From Burkholderiales bacterium (GTDB lineage Bacteria; Pseudomonadota; Gammaproteobacteria; Burkholderiales; Burkholderiaceae_D), in the NCBI GenBank assembly GCA_016200895.1, contig JACQDX010000010.1, forward strand, positions 19,073 through 83,072: a stretch of DNA of 64,000 nt. Direction: 5' to 3'. Position 1 is the first letter of the stretch. Each line of letters starts with the position of its first letter. The notes under the pieces were generated by a model, which had not been told where the DNA came from, made no database searches, and was given only the letters and a program-made list of their open reading frames with translations. Positions 10,201 to 21,577 of this stretch are shown piece by piece. Both the position numbers and the translations under genes were made by a program.

Positions 10201-13200
10201 ATAATCGCAGTCGGGGGTATTATGAATGACGCTCAATTTGGTATTAAGTATTTTGGCGATCGTAACTATAAACTTAAATGGCAAGTGCTCTCTTCAAGTA
10301 ATAATGGGTACTTGCAATATGACAGGAATCTGAATTGGAATCAAAGCAAGAAAGTGTATACCGGCATAGATGAGTTAACACACAAACCCAAATATGACGA
10401 AAACGTGTATGGAGGCACAGATAGAATTTATACCTCAGGTAAAGATGACTATTCGGTCATTTCATTGGACACTATCTCGACGAATGATGGTGTTCATGAG
10501 ATACACGATATGCCGGGATTGCTCTCGGACCCTGATGTCATAGACGTAGGTAGTATTTCCGACGGTGGTGCTGGCAATGACAAAATTCTTGCTTCCCTTG
10601 GCAATGACACGGTAAGCGGTGGCACGGGCGATGACTATATCTGGGGGCGTGGCGGTGCCGACATCTTGAATGGCGATGATGGCAAGGACTATATCTGGGG
10701 TGACAGTTCTCCTGCGAATTATATCCAGCTTCTCGATGGCAGCAAAATGGATGTATGGAAAGTCAAATCGTCACTGCATGCTGCTGATCTTATCGACGGC
10801 GGTAAAGGTAACGATATTCTGTTTGGTCAGGGTGGCGCAGATACTGTCCTTGGTGGTGAAGGAGATGATGATATCTATGGTGATGATGTCTATGACAATC
10901 TGACTCCGCTCAGCGTGCATGGCAATGACTCTCTTGACGGCGGTGATGGTAATGACACGCTCACTGGTGGCGGCCGTGACGACAGGCTCGATGGCGGCAA
11001 GGGCGATGATGTCTTGTGGGGAGATGGTTACGTCGACGGTAAAAAAATACTCGACGGGGACCTGCACGGCTCGGACTATCTGGACGGTGGCGAGGGCAAT
11101 GACACCCTGGTAGGTGGCGGTCGCTCGGACACCTTGCTTGGTGGTACAGGCAATGACCAGATGTATGGCGACGATGCTTTCATCAATATGGATAAGCTTG
11201 GCAACAATTATGGTAATGACTACCTTGATGGCCAGGCTGGCGACGACGTTGTTGATGGCGGTGGTGGCAATGATACGGTTATCGGCGGTGACGGTGACGA
11301 CATGCTGTACGGCGATAATGGCAGTGAAAGCGTAGAAGTCAGTAACCAGGGCGATGACTTGCTGATAGGTGGCAAGGGTAATGACCGCCTTAAAGGTGAT
11401 GCTGGTGCTGATACGCTGGATGGTGGCCTTGGTGTTGATGTCCTCGAAGGTGGCGCAGGTGCAGATACTTACCGTTTCAATATAGGTGACTCACAGGCCA
11501 TACAAAACATGACCGACGGCATAGACGACAGTGCTGGCGGCAACACCATAGAATTTGGTGCAGGCATCGGTGAGATGGATTTGAAAGCCGTTGAGTCTGG
11601 CACTGGGGATTTGATACTCAATTATTCTCAAAGTGACGCCATCATCATCAAGGGTGGCATGAGTGGCACCATATCCACCTACAAGTTTGCAGACGGCCAC
11701 ACGATCACGAACCAGCAATTGCTTGAGGCTAACCACCTTGGTGGCATTGATGTCGAGTCAAACACAGAAAGTGATACCGTCGTTGGTGGTTTTGGTAATG
11801 ATCATATTTCTGCCAACGGTGGTAAAGCTACCGTTACCGGCGGTACCGGTAATGACAAAATCACTGGCCGCAATGGTAACAACGCCTATATCTTCAGACT
11901 GGGTGATGGTGCTGACGACATCAATGATGCTGGCCTGAGTTCAACAACCCAGGCTGTCATTGGTGGTAACCGCATAGTCATGGGCGCAGGCATAGCTGCG
12001 AGTGATATCAGCCTGACGACATCAGGTGGGTCTTTGCAACTGAACCTGGCGTCGGGCGATTCGATCAAGTTGTCTGCAACTGATATTCAGGATTTGCAGT
12101 CTAGCCATGCACTTGATACGGTAGTGTTTGCTGACAATAGCAGCGTCACCTACACTGATCTTCTGGCTAAAGGCGTTGATGTCAAACAGGCGACGCTGGT
12201 GAATGGCGTAAATGTCTTGCAAGGCACCTCAGTTGATGACCGCATTTATGGCACGACAGGCAATGACAAGATGCTGGCTGGTGCTGGCAATGACATTATG
12301 TATGGCGGTGAAGCAGACACCATGGATGGTGGTGCAGGTGACGATACTTACTCTATCAGCCAGTACGGCAATGCTGCAGTCAATGTCTTGATCAATGATG
12401 TCAGCGGCAGTTCTGTCTTGAAACTGGGTGCAGGTTTTAGTAATACTGACTTTAGCCTGACAGCGGCAGCTAACCCTAAAGACCTGGTTTTCAAGAGCGG
12501 CAACAATACCATAACGATACAAAACGGCGCAGCCAATCTGGGCAATATCAATAGCATCAGCTTTAGTAACGGTGTGGTCTTGAATAAAGATGCCATTGCC
12601 AAATTGAGCCTGCCCGCCGCCATTGATGGCACACCCGGAAATGACCAGCTCAATGCCGGTGATGGCAATGCGCGTATTCATGGTCGCGCTGGTGATGACA
12701 GTATCACTGGCGGCATAGGAAATGATTTGATTTTTGGCGATGATGGCAACGACACCTTGCGAGGTGGTGACGGCAATGACCGCTTGTTTGGCGGTGAGGA
12801 TGATGACCTGATAGAAGGCGGCCTTGGCGATAATGTGCTGGGTGGTGACTATGGAAATGACACTCTCATCGATGGCAATGGTAAGGGCATATTGCTTGGC
12901 GGTTATGGCGATGACACCTATCAGGGTGGTGCCGGTGATGACAGCCTGGTTGATGATTTTGGCAGCGATACTTATGTGTTCAGGCTGGGTGATGGCAAGG
13001 ACACGATCGCTGATGGGGCTTACAGTTTTCATGACAATATTTCAGCTGACGTCATACGCTTTGGCGCGGGCATCAATCCAAACGACTTGCAGGTCAGTTT
13101 GAGTCAGGATGGCAGGGATTTAATCATTGTCTATGGTAGTGGTGATCAAGTCACTATACTTGGTGGCGCAGATGGTGCAATTGAAACCTACGAATTTGCC

Positions 13201-16200
13201 AATGGTATGGTGTTAACTCATGAAGATTTATTAGCCAGCAGGACAGAAGTACAAAACCTGAACGGCAATAATGAAGAAAATAGATTGGTGGGGGCCAAGG
13301 GAAATGATCAGCTCAACGGCCTGGCTGGCAATGATACGCTCAAAGGTGCTGGTGGTAATGACACTTTGCAAGGCGGTTCTGGTAATGATACTTATATCTA
13401 CAGGATAGAAGATGGGGTAGATACCATCATTGACGCTGACGGTACCAACACGATCAAGTTTGGCGCAGGCATACAGATGTCAGATCTAAGGGGGCACTTG
13501 GTAAAAGATGCTGATGGCAGTTACCTGCAGGTGCAGATAGGCAGCAATGGCGACCAGATTTTACTGAAAGATGGTTTGAGCCTGGCCAATACGATTTTCA
13601 AATTTGATGATGAGAGCACGCTCGATCATGAGAAGTTCATGGATCTGTTGTATGCCGATTCTGTAAGTCTGACAGGTTCTGCCAATGACGAAATACTGTA
13701 TGGCGGCAAAGGCAATGATGTACTTGATGGTGGTGCTGGCTACGACATACTTGTCGGTGGGCATGGCATGGATACTTATTTGCTGGGCCGGGGCAGTGGT
13801 CAGGATGTGATTAAGGAAGTGGCAGGTGAAACCAATCTGGTCAGCCTCAAGGCTGGTGTTGAATTGACAGATCTGACAGTGCAGCGTCAGGGTGATAATT
13901 TGTATATTGGCCTCACAGGTGATGCAGATGGTTTGACCGTCAATAACTACTTTGCCACCAATATGAACTGGAACGTCAAGACGGCGGCAGGGGGCACGGC
14001 CTCATTAACCAGTTTGGCTGCTGCATCAGCGTCTGTTCCTGCAGGAACTACCAGCGCGCAAAAAATTGATGCTTACCGAAACAACTTCATGGACGCGCAT
14101 AAAAAATTTATGTCTGCCAATCAAAAGGCTGACGGGACTGTTGTTCGGCATTATTGGGACGGCGATTTCTGGGTAACCTCTACGAATACGTCAACTGTGG
14201 CGGCATTGACGACGACAACAACTGTGTCGGATGCGGCTGAAATTGCGGCATTTGATCCATATGTGAATGTGCAAACCACGACTATATCTAGTATCACACG
14301 CACTCGTAACGTCGTTACGACAGAAGGTACGTACACGCAAGGCGACGCTGCCTTTGTGCGCAAGATTGACTTGGATGAAGTGGCAAAGTCAAACGGGAGC
14401 TTCATTACTCCAGTAAACAGTACTGCGGTTTATGTCGATAAAATTGATCCGGCAACTGGTGGCATCAAGAAGGAAGTAGGTTATTTTAATTTGTATCAAA
14501 ACCTGCAACCTGTTCAAGTCCCTGTCACCAAGACTAGTGTCATCAGTGAGCAATTTTATGAGACCTTCACAAAAATTGCCATGAGTGTGGAAGATATACG
14601 CGCTGGTGATTCAAATAATCATATTATGTATGCTGGTGCTGTGGGAGGGGGCAATGTGTATGGCTATCAACATGTTGATGCTGGCGGCGGTGACGATTTT
14701 ATTGATAGCGGTAATGATAAATTTACATTAGCCTGGGAACCTGTAATGTTTACATTTTGGGATCCAAATATGCGTAGTCGCAATGCCACGCCTGGGGATT
14801 TGAAATCAGTGTTTTATCTTAATGATAATGGCATGTCCGGCAGCTTTGTTTATGGCGGTGCCGGTAACGACACTATCGTAGGTACGTATGGCAGGGATGA
14901 AATTATTGGTGGAGCAGGTGATGATTTCATGAATGGCACAGCGCAGGGGGACTGGTATCGTTTATCTGCTGGTGACGAGGGTTGGGATGTAATTTATGAT
15001 TCAGGATTTAGTGCAAGTAGCAAAACTCAATCCCCGGGTGAACAATTTTCTATAGTCGACATCGATCAAAGCACGCTTCCAAAAGACAGTGTCATTTTTG
15101 AAGCAGGCATTAATCTGGCTGACCTCAAATTCTCATGGGGCAGGTTCGATGCTGATACACCGCATCAAACCCTGAATATCTCTTGGGGTGAAGGCAAGGG
15201 TGTACGCATCGCACTGGCCAATGAGCAGGATGGCACTGGTTTCGGTATTGAACTTTTCGAATTTGCCGACGGTACCAAGCTCACTCTTGCGGATATGATG
15301 GCGCATGCACCAGCGAGACCTGCACTTGGTGCCAATACAGCCCCGGTTGCAGTCGGCTCCATCGATTTGCAAAAAGTGATCGAGAACAAAGTCTTCAACT
15401 TCACCTTGCCTGATGGCCTCTTCAGTGATGCGGATTCTGGGGATATTCTTACTTATAGCCTGAGCCTTGGTAATGGCGATGCCTTGCCAGCCTGGCTCAA
15501 GTTTGACCAGAAGACCGGGAAACTGAGTGGCACGCCAGGACATGCAGACATAGGTGAATTAGCCATTCGCGTAACCGCCAAAGATAGCGGCCAACTGACC
15601 ACCAGCCTGGACTTCAGCTTGAGCGTGACAGCAGCAGTTGCAATCAATACCGCGCCTGAAGTGAAAGCCAGTTTGGCAGATCAGACACTGACGGAGACGA
15701 AAGCGTTTATGCTGGTCATTCCAGATACGCTCTTTGTTGACGCCGATGCAGGCGATGTACTGACCTACAGCGTGACGCTGGCAGACGGCAAGGCCTTACC
15801 AAGCTGGTTGACATTTGATGCCCAGACTAAAACCTTGAGCGGCACACCGGATCACGCTGCTGTAGGTGATCTGTCTCTGTCCATCTCAGTCAAAGACAAA
15901 GGTGGCCTGATGGCTAAAACAAATCTGAATTTGCATGTGGCAGACTATGTCGCACCAAATACAGCGCCAGTGGCAGCCAAGGTTCTGGCAGATCAAAGCC
16001 TGACAGAAAAAGCGGTCTTCAGCTTTGCCTTACCGGCTGGCACCTTTGACGCTGCCACCAAAACCCTGAGCGGCACACCGGATCATGCTGCCGTAGGTGA
16101 TCTGTCTCTGTCCATCTCAGTCAAAGACAAAGGTGGCCTGACAGCGAAGACAAACCTGAACTTGCACGTGGCAGACTATGTCCCACCAAATACAGCGCCA

Positions 16201-18513
16201 GTGGCAGCCAAGATTCTGGCAGATCAAAGTCTGACAGAAAAAGCCATCTTCAGCTTTGCCTTACCGGCTGGCACCTTCACAGATGCCGATGCAGGCGACG
16301 TACTCACCTACAGCGCTACAATGGCAAATGGCAGTCCGCTGCCAGGCTGGCTGACATTTGATGCCCAGACTAAAACCCTGAGCGGTACACCAGATCACGC
16401 TGCCGTAGGTGATCTGTCCCTGTCCATCTCAGTCAAAGACAAAGGTGGCCTGACGGCGAAGACAAACCTGAATTTGCATGTGGCAGACTATGTCCCACCA
16501 AATACAGCGCCAGTTGCAGCCAAGACCCTGGCAGATCAAAGCCTGACAGAAAAAACCGTCTTCAGCTTTGCCTTACCGGCTGGCACCTTCACCGATGCCG
16601 ACGCAGGCGACGTACTGACCTACAGCGCCACACTCGCCAATGGCAGCCCGTTACCAACTTGGCTGACATTTGATGCAACGACCAAAACCCTGAGCGGCAC
16701 ACCGGATCAAGCTGCTGTGGGAGACTTGTCCGTCACTATCCAGGTCAAAGACAAAGGCGGCCTGACAGCCACAAACAAACTGGTCTTGCACGTTGCAGGC
16801 GCAGCGCCTGCTGGCCTCACCGGCACCGATGCCGCAGACATTTTGACTGGCACCACTGCTGCCGATGTCATGAGCGGTGGCGCTGGTGCCGATACCCTCT
16901 CCGGTGGAGCAGGCAACGACAGCCTGACAGGTGGTACAGGCAATGACGTCTTGAATGGTGATGCAGGCGATGACCAGTATTACTATGCCCAGGGTGACGG
17001 TCTCGACTTCATCAGCGATACAGCCGGTGTTGACAGCCTTAATTTCGCCAGCGGTCTCAGCCTTGACAACCTTATTGGTTCGGTCGCAACGGTAGGCAAT
17101 AAGAAGATTGCGCAAATCCGTGCGATTACTGTAGATGGTGATGCGAGCCAGGGTATCGACTTTGAAGTCACTCTCGATGCACAAGGCAAAGTCATCTCCC
17201 CTATCGAGAAATTCATTCTCTCTGATGGTAAACAAGTCAGTTGGGATGACCTGCTGGTCAAACAAGTCACCGTCAATGGTGGTAATGCAGCTGAAGTCAT
17301 CAGAGGTGGCCGCAACGACGACACCCTCTTTGGCGTTGACGGCAATGACACCCTCTACGGTGGCTATGGCAATGACAAGCTTGATGGTGGCAATGGCGAT
17401 GACGCCGCGTATGGCGGTGTTGGCAACGACCGCCTGTACGGCCAAAGCGGCAACGATGCCTTGTACGGCGAAGACGGCGATGACCTGCTCGATGGCAGCA
17501 ATGGCAACGATACCCTCGATGGTGGGAATGGTAATGACACCCTCGATGGCGGTGATGGCATAGACATCCTGTATGGCCGTGCTGGGGACGACAAACTCAC
17601 TGGTGGCAATGGCAATGATATGCTCGACGGTGGTGACGGCAACGACATCCTCGACGGCGGTGACTATGATGACACCCTCTACGGCGGCAATGGCGACGAC
17701 ACCATCAGCGCCGGTTATGGCAATGACTATGTCAATGGCGGCAGCGGCATGGACACCATCACTCTCGCCAACGGCAATGACATCGCCCAGGGCGGTGCAG
17801 GCAACGACAACATCACCGGTGACTACGGCAACAAGCTAGTTGACGGTGGTGACGGCGATGATGTCATCACCATGAACGTTGGCAACCACTGGTATGCCGG
17901 TGGCAAAGGCAATGACACCATAGATCCTGGCCAGGGCCTCAATGTATTTGCCTTTAACCGTGGTGATGGTGCAGACATCTACAAAAACAACAAGGTCAAT
18001 GGCAACACGATTTCTCTGGGCAAAGGCATCAAATATGCCGACCTGTCACTGAGTAAATCAGGTATGGACCTGGTGCTCAACCTCGGCCAGGGAGACAGCA
18101 TCACCCTCAAAGACTGGTACACCAACCAGGGCCTGCGTGGCGTGGATCGTCTGCAATTCATCACTGAAGGCGGGGATTATGACGCAGCGTCAACGGACAA
18201 GACCAAGAACAGCAAGGTCGAAGTATTTGACTTCAGCAAACTGGTCCAGAAGTTTGATACCAGTCTGGCAGCCACACCTGGCCTGAACCAATGGGCAGTC
18301 ATGACATCCATGCTTGATGCGCACCTGTATGGATCGAACACCGCGGCTATTGGTGGCGACCTCAGTTACCAGTACGGTTTGAATGGCAACCTGACCGGTA
18401 TTGGTCTAAGCATCGTCCAGACCAGTCTAGCGGCCAATGACTTTAACAAAAATACAGGGCAGACTTTGCATACCCGCCCGCAACTGGAAACGGGGGCTTT
18501 GTTGTTGATGTGA
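7243..18513 (+). CDS. Giant RTX protein with N-terminal lipase-like domain and Ig/cadherin-like repeats
   Basis: 3756 residues, presumed substrate of the exporter above. Residues 1 to about 450 form an alpha/beta-hydrolase-like domain with nucleophile elbow GYSLGGH (154-160, Ser156, codon at 7708); a later [12 protein letters not shown] is a candidate site for the catalytic His. From about residue 682, blocks of GGxGxDxLx calcium-binding repeats alternate with haemolysin-related segments of the type NTIxFGAGI...KFADG. Residues about 2250-2530 are a Thr-rich region that I cannot assign. Five Ig/cadherin-like repeats follow (2698 to about 3186), then a dense RTX block (about 3349-3563) and a C-terminal region suited to a type I secretion signal. 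No Sec signal peptide is seen. The ATG lies 2 bp after the upstream stop without a clear ribosome site, suggesting coupled translation. The N-terminal third is AT-rich, unlike the repeats. Confidence 0.9.
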   Translation: MTINNISQYLVFAQLQMAAETVYPFGFKKGDIDTRWLTNGNGHASRFTETQAEQFSKEWKIDSHQENTSTGFSGTMFECKIDDPSRGLYVGMKVISFRSTEFIDDAVRDNEATNSLEIKEFGWAFGQIADMETWYKSLVKEYGLGMDNQFSVTGYSLGGHLATAFNLLHGRDPITTYTFNGAGVGSVENGSLSSIIERFDLQRKNADGQQIIFADKAVNDAYQKVRDSLKGGKFPSFTDEELTIRNVVSSSADKEMILEAFSRIRKIIKERERISTITNVDGPPLSVDSAYIEATNLDYQIAVLIAAKSTVAQYTSVPAGGWAAYSGRHIAAGGPIPGFYDLYGANLPAAVSNSQLHWGVETPITIEDQPLYRGSVILDALIASASNAEAKLLVDNFKDNDFGDTHSLVLIIDSLTVQDIFARLDQEFTTGEFASIFAGSSNLKSYEFSGIQGDAEGDVLENIVNSLADTFGLGWKEDQRLKGNPDGGTWAIMDGDKDSKYTDRTTFYKKLKEIQNSDYFKRLVDSFNVVAPPKDGLLAKNDFGAFLSLYYQTPFALKPKNDDAVALLKAANGDLGLKWAEDRTLSNADHAAGKANFSDQYLKDRAKALSWIISRNESNISVGKPVGYNGETDRWTLDDKQSQIKINTHPNDNTDVGVVLSALTTSLHNLTFGSDKNDGDLNGTDNEDHLYGGKGNDTLNGGKGNDYLEGNEDNDQLTGGEGNDTLRGGKGDDTYLFDGNYGKDTIFDSDEGGAVQINGGVLTGGKKVTEGVWKGTDSNNVTYLYTVLDDGAGGKELVIKKEGSDGSNSITIKKWENKHLGINLEGPKTQPDPGSDILIVGDQDVVKNDALNDDTHNAHIIGGAGDDSLSSSRGEMVDGTYGIGTNDWLEGNDGDDLLLSGWGDDTLDGGAGNDVLIAGERYDARQYDGVIPRVSGSDNDVVNGGSGNDRIGGDKGNDLLNGDEGDDIIIDGNGRDTINGGDGDDWIIAVGGIMNDAQFGIKYFGDRNYKLKWQVLSSSNNGYLQYDRNLNWNQSKKVYTGIDELTHKPKYDENVYGGTDRIYTSGKDDYSVISLDTISTNDGVHEIHDMPGLLSDPDVIDVGSISDGGAGNDKILASLGNDTVSGGTGDDYIWGRGGADILNGDDGKDYIWGDSSPANYIQLLDGSKMDVWKVKSSLHAADLIDGGKGNDILFGQGGADTVLGGEGDDDIYGDDVYDNLTPLSVHGNDSLDGGDGNDTLTGGGRDDRLDGGKGDDVLWGDGYVDGKKILDGDLHGSDYLDGGEGNDTLVGGGRSDTLLGGTGNDQMYGDDAFINMDKLGNNYGNDYLDGQAGDDVVDGGGGNDTVIGGDGDDMLYGDNGSESVEVSNQGDDLLIGGKGNDRLKGDAGADTLDGGLGVDVLEGGAGADTYRFNIGDSQAIQNMTDGIDDSAGGNTIEFGAGIGEMDLKAVESGTGDLILNYSQSDAIIIKGGMSGTISTYKFADGHTITNQQLLEANHLGGIDVESNTESDTVVGGFGNDHISANGGKATVTGGTGNDKITGRNGNNAYIFRLGDGADDINDAGLSSTTQAVIGGNRIVMGAGIAASDISLTTSGGSLQLNLASGDSIKLSATDIQDLQSSHALDTVVFADNSSVTYTDLLAKGVDVKQATLVNGVNVLQGTSVDDRIYGTTGNDKMLAGAGNDIMYGGEADTMDGGAGDDTYSISQYGNAAVNVLINDVSGSSVLKLGAGFSNTDFSLTAAANPKDLVFKSGNNTITIQNGAANLGNINSISFSNGVVLNKDAIAKLSLPAAIDGTPGNDQLNAGDGNARIHGRAGDDSITGGIGNDLIFGDDGNDTLRGGDGNDRLFGGEDDDLIEGGLGDNVLGGDYGNDTLIDGNGKGILLGGYGDDTYQGGAGDDSLVDDFGSDTYVFRLGDGKDTIADGAYSFHDNISADVIRFGAGINPNDLQVSLSQDGRDLIIVYGSGDQVTILGGADGAIETYEFANGMVLTHEDLLASRTEVQNLNGNNEENRLVGAKGNDQLNGLAGNDTLKGAGGNDTLQGGSGNDTYIYRIEDGVDTIIDADGTNTIKFGAGIQMSDLRGHLVKDADGSYLQVQIGSNGDQILLKDGLSLANTIFKFDDESTLDHEKFMDLLYADSVSLTGSANDEILYGGKGNDVLDGGAGYDILVGGHGMDTYLLGRGSGQDVIKEVAGETNLVSLKAGVELTDLTVQRQGDNLYIGLTGDADGLTVNNYFATNMNWNVKTAAGGTASLTSLAAASASVPAGTTSAQKIDAYRNNFMDAHKKFMSANQKADGTVVRHYWDGDFWVTSTNTSTVAALTTTTTVSDAAEIAAFDPYVNVQTTTISSITRTRNVVTTEGTYTQGDAAFVRKIDLDEVAKSNGSFITPVNSTAVYVDKIDPATGGIKKEVGYFNLYQNLQPVQVPVTKTSVISEQFYETFTKIAMSVEDIRAGDSNNHIMYAGAVGGGNVYGYQHVDAGGGDDFIDSGNDKFTLAWEPVMFTFWDPNMRSRNATPGDLKSVFYLNDNGMSGSFVYGGAGNDTIVGTYGRDEIIGGAGDDFMNGTAQGDWYRLSAGDEGWDVIYDSGFSASSKTQSPGEQFSIVDIDQSTLPKDSVIFEAGINLADLKFSWGRFDADTPHQTLNISWGEGKGVRIALANEQDGTGFGIELFEFADGTKLTLADMMAHAPARPALGANTAPVAVGSIDLQKVIENKVFNFTLPDGLFSDADSGDILTYSLSLGNGDALPAWLKFDQKTGKLSGTPGHADIGELAIRVTAKDSGQLTTSLDFSLSVTAAVAINTAPEVKASLADQTLTETKAFMLVIPDTLFVDADAGDVLTYSVTLADGKALPSWLTFDAQTKTLSGTPDHAAVGDLSLSISVKDKGGLMAKTNLNLHVADYVAPNTAPVAAKVLADQSLTEKAVFSFALPAGTFDAATKTLSGTPDHAAVGDLSLSISVKDKGGLTAKTNLNLHVADYVPPNTAPVAAKILADQSLTEKAIFSFALPAGTFTDADAGDVLTYSATMANGSPLPGWLTFDAQTKTLSGTPDHAAVGDLSLSISVKDKGGLTAKTNLNLHVADYVPPNTAPVAAKTLADQSLTEKTVFSFALPAGTFTDADAGDVLTYSATLANGSPLPTWLTFDATTKTLSGTPDQAAVGDLSVTIQVKDKGGLTATNKLVLHVAGAAPAGLTGTDAADILTGTTAADVMSGGAGADTLSGGAGNDSLTGGTGNDVLNGDAGDDQYYYAQGDGLDFISDTAGVDSLNFASGLSLDNLIGSVATVGNKKIAQIRAITVDGDASQGIDFEVTLDAQGKVISPIEKFILSDGKQVSWDDLLVKQVTVNGGNAAEVIRGGRNDDTLFGVDGNDTLYGGYGNDKLDGGNGDDAAYGGVGNDRLYGQSGNDALYGEDGDDLLDGSNGNDTLDGGNGNDTLDGGDGIDILYGRAGDDKLTGGNGNDMLDGGDGNDILDGGDYDDTLYGGNGDDTISAGYGNDYVNGGSGMDTITLANGNDIAQGGAGNDNITGDYGNKLVDGGDGDDVITMNVGNHWYAGGKGNDTIDPGQGLNVFAFNRGDGADIYKNNKVNGNTISLGKGIKYADLSLSKSGMDLVLNLGQGDSITLKDWYTNQGLRGVDRLQFITEGGDYDAASTDKTKNSKVEVFDFSKLVQKFDTSLAATPGLNQWAVMTSMLDAHLYGSNTAAIGGDLSYQYGLNGNLTGIGLSIVQTSLAANDFNKNTGQTLHTRPQLETGALLLM
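9286..9450 (+). repeat. First RTX nonapeptide repeat block
   Basis: Tandem 27-bp units encoding [13 protein letters not shown] nonapeptides, the first of about a dozen such blocks in this gene. It marks a sharp change from the AT-rich head to GC-richer repeats. Confidence 0.85.
15334..16800 (+). repeat. Five Ig/cadherin-like (He_PIG/CADG) protein repeats
   Basis: Units begin with NTAP at 15334, 15646, 15958, 16189 and 16501. They carry [11 protein letters not shown], PxWLTFD and [13 protein letters not shown]. Units 2 and 4 are exactly 312 bp; unit 3 is only 231 bp because 81 bp are missing in frame after AGTF. Units 2 to 5 are nearly identical at DNA level over long stretches, so they arose by recent duplication. 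Confidence 0.85.
17287..17930 (+). repeat. C-terminal RTX nonapeptide array
   Basis: The densest calcium-binding block: over twenty consecutive 27-bp units of the GGNGNDTLD type, followed by the last haemolysin-related segment and the C-terminus. Confidence 0.85.
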
Positions 18514-18560
18514 GCTTGAGGTAATCCTTGTTCTGAACAAGATATGAGGAGTTAGACAGG

Positions 18561-18595
18561 AGGGCTGGTTTCAGGATCAGCCCTTTTTGTTTTTT
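18561..18595 (+). terminator. Rho-independent terminator of the RTX operon
   Basis: AGGGCTG (18561-18567) pairs with CAGCCCT (18578-18584) over a 10-nt loop, followed by a T-rich run. It lies 47 bp after the RTX stop. Confidence 0.75.
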
Positions 18596-18656
18596 GTGGA
18601 GACGCAAACTTGGATGTCATTTGCGCGCATATTTTTTTCATTTATGCGGGTTTTGT

Positions 18657-18662
18657 TATAAT
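18657..18662 (+). promoter_or_regulatory. Consensus -10 box close to the start of the copper operon
   Basis: A perfect TATAAT ends 6 nt before the ATG at 18669. No good -35 is visible at 16-18 nt. If used, transcription would begin at or next to the start codon, giving a leaderless mRNA. Confidence 0.4.
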
Positions 18663-18668
18663 CTGCCC

Positions 18669-19094
18669 ATGCGTATTTCTTCCTCACTCCGGCACCTGAC
18701 GATATGGCTTGCATGTCTTGCATTGCTATTCAATGGTTTGCTGCCAGCCATGGCTGGCGGGATGGGTGTGGCTACGACTGTTAGCAGTCAGCCTGGCGTC
18801 GTAGAGGTTTGTAGTGTTGATGGCGTCAAGCTGATTGATGCTGTGACGGGCAAGTTGATCAAGCTGGTTGCTGGAAAGTCGGCGCAAGACAATCTGCATA
18901 TGGCTGCGCATTGTGCTTATTGCTTGCCGCATGCGGGTCATGATTTTGTGTTGCCGGGGTCTGTTGCCAGGCTACCGCAGGGCAATCTGGCTGAGGCCGC
19001 ACCCTTACTGTTTTACCAATCCTCACATACTTTATTCATCTGGACGGCAGCGCAGCCGCGTGGTCCGCCTGCTCCTCCTGTTCAGCTTACTTGA
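18669..19094 (+). CDS. DUF2946-family exported protein
   Basis: A 141-residue protein with a signal peptide (residues 1 to about 27, ending AMA). The mature part has the CAYCLPHAG motif that marks DUF2946 proteins, with Cys and His suited to metal binding, and a Pro-rich end. The start at 18669 gives a normal signal peptide; an upstream in-frame codon at 18594 would add an implausible leader. It heads a run of copper-related genes (SCO, PCuAC, YcnI), so a role in periplasmic copper handling is likely, though the family is uncharacterised. Confidence 0.72.
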   Translation: MRISSSLRHLTIWLACLALLFNGLLPAMAGGMGVATTVSSQPGVVEVCSVDGVKLIDAVTGKLIKLVAGKSAQDNLHMAAHCAYCLPHAGHDFVLPGSVARLPQGNLAEAAPLLFYQSSHTLFIWTAAQPRGPPAPPVQLT

Positions 19095-19207
19095 ATTCCA
19101 TCCTGTTTTACCTGGGCTTGCTGATTGTGGGCGGGTAAGACGATATCAATCCATCATCTCATTGGCACATTACTTTTAGTGACGATGAATGAAGAAAAGA
19201 AATCGAA

Positions 19208-19783
19208 ATGAAACGTCGTTCTGTATTGACGCTGCTGGGCAGCATGTCATTGCTGGCTTGCAGCCGCACGCCTGTGACTTTCACCGGCATTGATATTAGC
19301 GGTGCCACCTATGCCAATGATTTTCACCTGCGTGGACATGATGGCAAGGAATATAGCCTTGCCAGTTTCAAGGCCAAGTGCGTGCTGATCTTCTTTGGTT
19401 TTACCCAATGCCCGGATATTTGCCCTACAGCCTTGAGCCGTGCTGTACATATACGTAAATTATTGGGGGACAAGGCTGAGCAATTGCAGGTCATTTTCAT
19501 TACCATAGACCCGGAAAGAGACACGCCTGAATTGCTGGCACAATATATGAAAGCATTTGACCCTAGCTTCCTGGGCCTGTATGGCGACATGAAGCAAACG
19601 CAGGATGTGGCAGCTGCTTTCAGGGTGTTTTACCAAAAGGTGCCCAGCGGCAGTTCTTATACCATGGACCATAGTTCCATCAGCTATGCATTTGATACCC
19701 GGGGCAAGATACGCCTGGCCTTGAAGCATGAGCAAACTGCAGAGCAATGTGCAGCAGATTTGCGTGCACTGATGAATACTTAA
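19208..19783 (+). CDS. SCO1/SenC-family copper chaperone for cytochrome oxidase
   Basis: A 191-residue thioredoxin-fold lipoprotein. The lipobox LLAC places Cys18 as the lipidated residue. The copper ligands of the family are present: CPDIC (Cys68, Cys72) and His155 in MDHSSISY. SCO proteins deliver copper to the CuA site of cytochrome c oxidase or keep its thiols reduced. The next gene, a PCuAC protein, is its usual partner. It lies in the middle of the copper operon. Confidence 0.92.
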   Translation: MKRRSVLTLLGSMSLLACSRTPVTFTGIDISGATYANDFHLRGHDGKEYSLASFKAKCVLIFFGFTQCPDICPTALSRAVHIRKLLGDKAEQLQVIFITIDPERDTPELLAQYMKAFDPSFLGLYGDMKQTQDVAAAFRVFYQKVPSGSSYTMDHSSISYAFDTRGKIRLALKHEQTAEQCAADLRALMNT

Positions 19784-19802
19784 AATACGTTAAGGAAAAA
19801 AA

Positions 19803-20252
19803 ATGAACACATTCAATAAAATCATGATGGCTTTGGCTGCATCTGCTTTGGCAATATCAGCCCAGGCACAAGTCACTGTCAGTGAAGCCTGGGTACGCGC
19901 TACTGTTAGTCAGCAAAAAGCTACGGGCGCTTTCATGCAAATCAAATCCGTCAAGGACGCGCGCTTGCTGGAAGTGCGTTCGCCAGTGGCGGGTGTTGCT
20001 GAAATCCATAAAATGGAAATGGCCGACAATATGATGAAGATGCGTGCAGTCGATGGCGTGGACCTGCCAGCTGGCAAGATGGTAGAACTTAAACCCGGTG
20101 CTTACCACGTCATGCTGCTGGATTTGAAAGCTCAGGTCAAAGAAGGCGATGTGGTGCCGGTGACACTGGTGGTAGAAGGTAAGGACAAAAAGCGCGAAAC
20201 CATACAGGTCAAAGCGATAGTCAAACCCTTGAACCAGGCAACGCAGCAATGA
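19803..20252 (+). CDS. Copper chaperone PCu(A)C
   Basis: A 149-residue periplasmic protein with a signal peptide ending SAQAQ. It matches the family Cu(I) motif H-x10-M-x21-H-x-M exactly: His69, Met80, His102 and Met104. PCuAC proteins hand copper to SCO or directly to the CuA centre. Its TGA overlaps the ATG of the following small gene (ATGA), so translation is coupled. Confidence 0.93.
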   Translation: MNTFNKIMMALAASALAISAQAQVTVSEAWVRATVSQQKATGAFMQIKSVKDARLLEVRSPVAGVAEIHKMEMADNMMKMRAVDGVDLPAGKMVELKPGAYHVMLLDLKAQVKEGDVVPVTLVVEGKDKKRETIQVKAIVKPLNQATQQ

Positions 20253-20464
20253 GCGGGCGATATGATAAAACCAAAAGAAGTGGATTTGGTAGTCTCATGA
20301 AGCTGTTGCAGTGCTTCAATATCGCAGCGATTTGTGCACTGGCGGTGTGGCATGCCTATGCATTTTATCTGCATCAGGCAATGTCACGTGAAGCCAGGCC
20401 AGCAGTGATTGAATTTCAATTCCTGCCCGCTCATCAACAAAATACCCTGAGGATAATCACATGA
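20249..20464 (+). CDS. Small membrane protein of the copper operon
   Basis: 71 residues with one hydrophobic helix (about 22-42) and a short soluble tail. Its start overlaps the PCuAC stop (ATGA at 20249) and its stop overlaps the next start (ATGA at 20461), which supports it as a real gene. I do not recognise a family. It could be a membrane partner of the copper chaperones. Confidence 0.6.
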   Translation: MSGRYDKTKRSGFGSLMKLLQCFNIAAICALAVWHAYAFYLHQAMSREARPAVIEFQFLPAHQQNTLRIIT

Positions 20465-20991
20465 AAAAACTATTGTTCATCAGCCTCTTCGCCGCCGGTA
20501 ATATGCTGGCGCATGCTGCCCAAGCTCATGTCACGCTGGATCAGGCCACTGCAAATGCGGGTGCTTACCATAAGCTGACATTTAAAATTGGCCATGGTTG
20601 CGAGGGCAGTGCAACTACTGCAGTAAAGGTGAGCATCCCTGAACACGTCAGTGGTGCCAAACCGATGCCTAAAGCGGGCTGGAAAATCGATACCAGCATA
20701 CAGCCACTCAGTCAGCCATATAACTCGCATGGCAAAACCATCAGCCAGGATGTGCGTGAAGTGAGCTGGACTGGTGGCCCTTTGCCAGACGCTTATTACG
20801 ATGAGTTTTCGATACAGGTGAAATTGCCAGAGAAAGCGGGCAAGGTTTACTTCAAGGTGACGCAGTTGTGTGAACAAGGCAGGATGGACTGGGTGGAAAT
20901 CCCTGCAGATGGCCAGACTGCCAAGGGCTTGAAAGCACCAGCGCCAGTGTTGGATGTGTTGGAAAAAACAGAAGCAGCGCATCACCATTAA
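20461..20991 (+). CDS. YcnI/DUF1775-family copper-binding protein
   Basis: 176 residues with a signal peptide ending QA before HVTLDQ. The His exposed at the mature N-terminus (His23) is the copper ligand known for this family, and the protein ends in a His cluster (AHHH). YcnI-like proteins bind Cu(II) and sit beside PCuAC and other copper genes, as here. It is the last gene of the operon, followed by a strong terminator. Confidence 0.88.
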   Translation: MKKLLFISLFAAGNMLAHAAQAHVTLDQATANAGAYHKLTFKIGHGCEGSATTAVKVSIPEHVSGAKPMPKAGWKIDTSIQPLSQPYNSHGKTISQDVREVSWTGGPLPDAYYDEFSIQVKLPEKAGKVYFKVTQLCEQGRMDWVEIPADGQTAKGLKAPAPVLDVLEKTEAAHHH

Positions 20992-21006
20992 GTTTTTTTG
21001 TGCGCT

Positions 21007-21050
21007 AAAAAATCCCCAATCGTGAAATCACTATTGGGGATTTTTTTCTT
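21007..21050. terminator. Bidirectional Rho-independent terminator
   Basis: AATCCCCAAT (21011-21020) pairs perfectly with ATTGGGGATT (21033-21042). A T-run on the right and an A-run on the left let it end both the copper operon and the converging ohr gene. Confidence 0.85.
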
Positions 21051-21097
21051 ATTCAATTGCTGGTGCCTGATTTGTCAGGCGAGTCTGGCACCTGAAT

Positions 21098-21517
21098 TTA
21101 CAAGATATTCAAAGTCACTTCAATATTGCCGCGGGTAGCGTTGGAATATGGGCAAACTTCATGTGCCTTGTGTACCAGCGCTTCTGCTTCGGCACGGTCC
21201 ATGCCTGGCAGGCTGACGTTCAAGGTAACAGCCAGACCAAAGCCGCCTTTGCCATTTGGGCCTATGCCAACCAGGCCATTGATGGACACGTCAGCGGGCA
21301 GGGCGATCTTGCCAGCAGCGGCAACAAATTTCATCGCGCCGATAAAGCAGGCGGAATAACCAGCAGCAAACAATTGCTCAGGGTTGGTGCCTTCTCCACC
21401 TGCGCCACCGAGTTCTTTTGGTGTTGTCAGTTTGACGGAAAGTTGATTGTCGCTGGAAACGGCGCGGCCATCACGACCGCCAGTTGCTGTTGCATTTGCT
21501 GTGTAAAGTACTTGCAT
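21098..21517 (-). CDS. ohr: Organic hydroperoxide resistance protein
   Basis: 139 residues, the usual length for Ohr of the OsmC superfamily. It reduces organic peroxides with two cysteines, both present: Cys57 (GYSACF) and Cys122 ([12 protein letters not shown]). The regulator gene ohrR lies just upstream in the same direction, with its own spacing. A strong promoter with OhrR-type palindromes precedes the gene. Confidence 0.95.
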   Translation of the reverse strand: MQVLYTANATATGGRDGRAVSSDNQLSVKLTTPKELGGAGGEGTNPEQLFAAGYSACFIGAMKFVAAAGKIALPADVSINGLVGIGPNGKGGFGLAVTLNVSLPGMDRAEAEALVHKAHEVCPYSNATRGNIEVTLNIL

Positions 21518-21577
21518 GATGAACTCCTGATTTAAATTTACTGGTTTATTAAGTTCGACTGCTGAGTCGATGGATGA

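Noticed and set aside
12229..13032. Long minus-strand reading frame opposite the RTX repeats (also 16651-17445)
   Set aside because: It results from the periodic GGN-GAY codons of the repeats; its Ile/Val/Thr-rich product has no domain or ribosome site.
17287..17930. Direct repeats that could suggest a CRISPR array
   Set aside because: The 27-bp units encode calcium-binding nonapeptides in frame and have no unique spacers.
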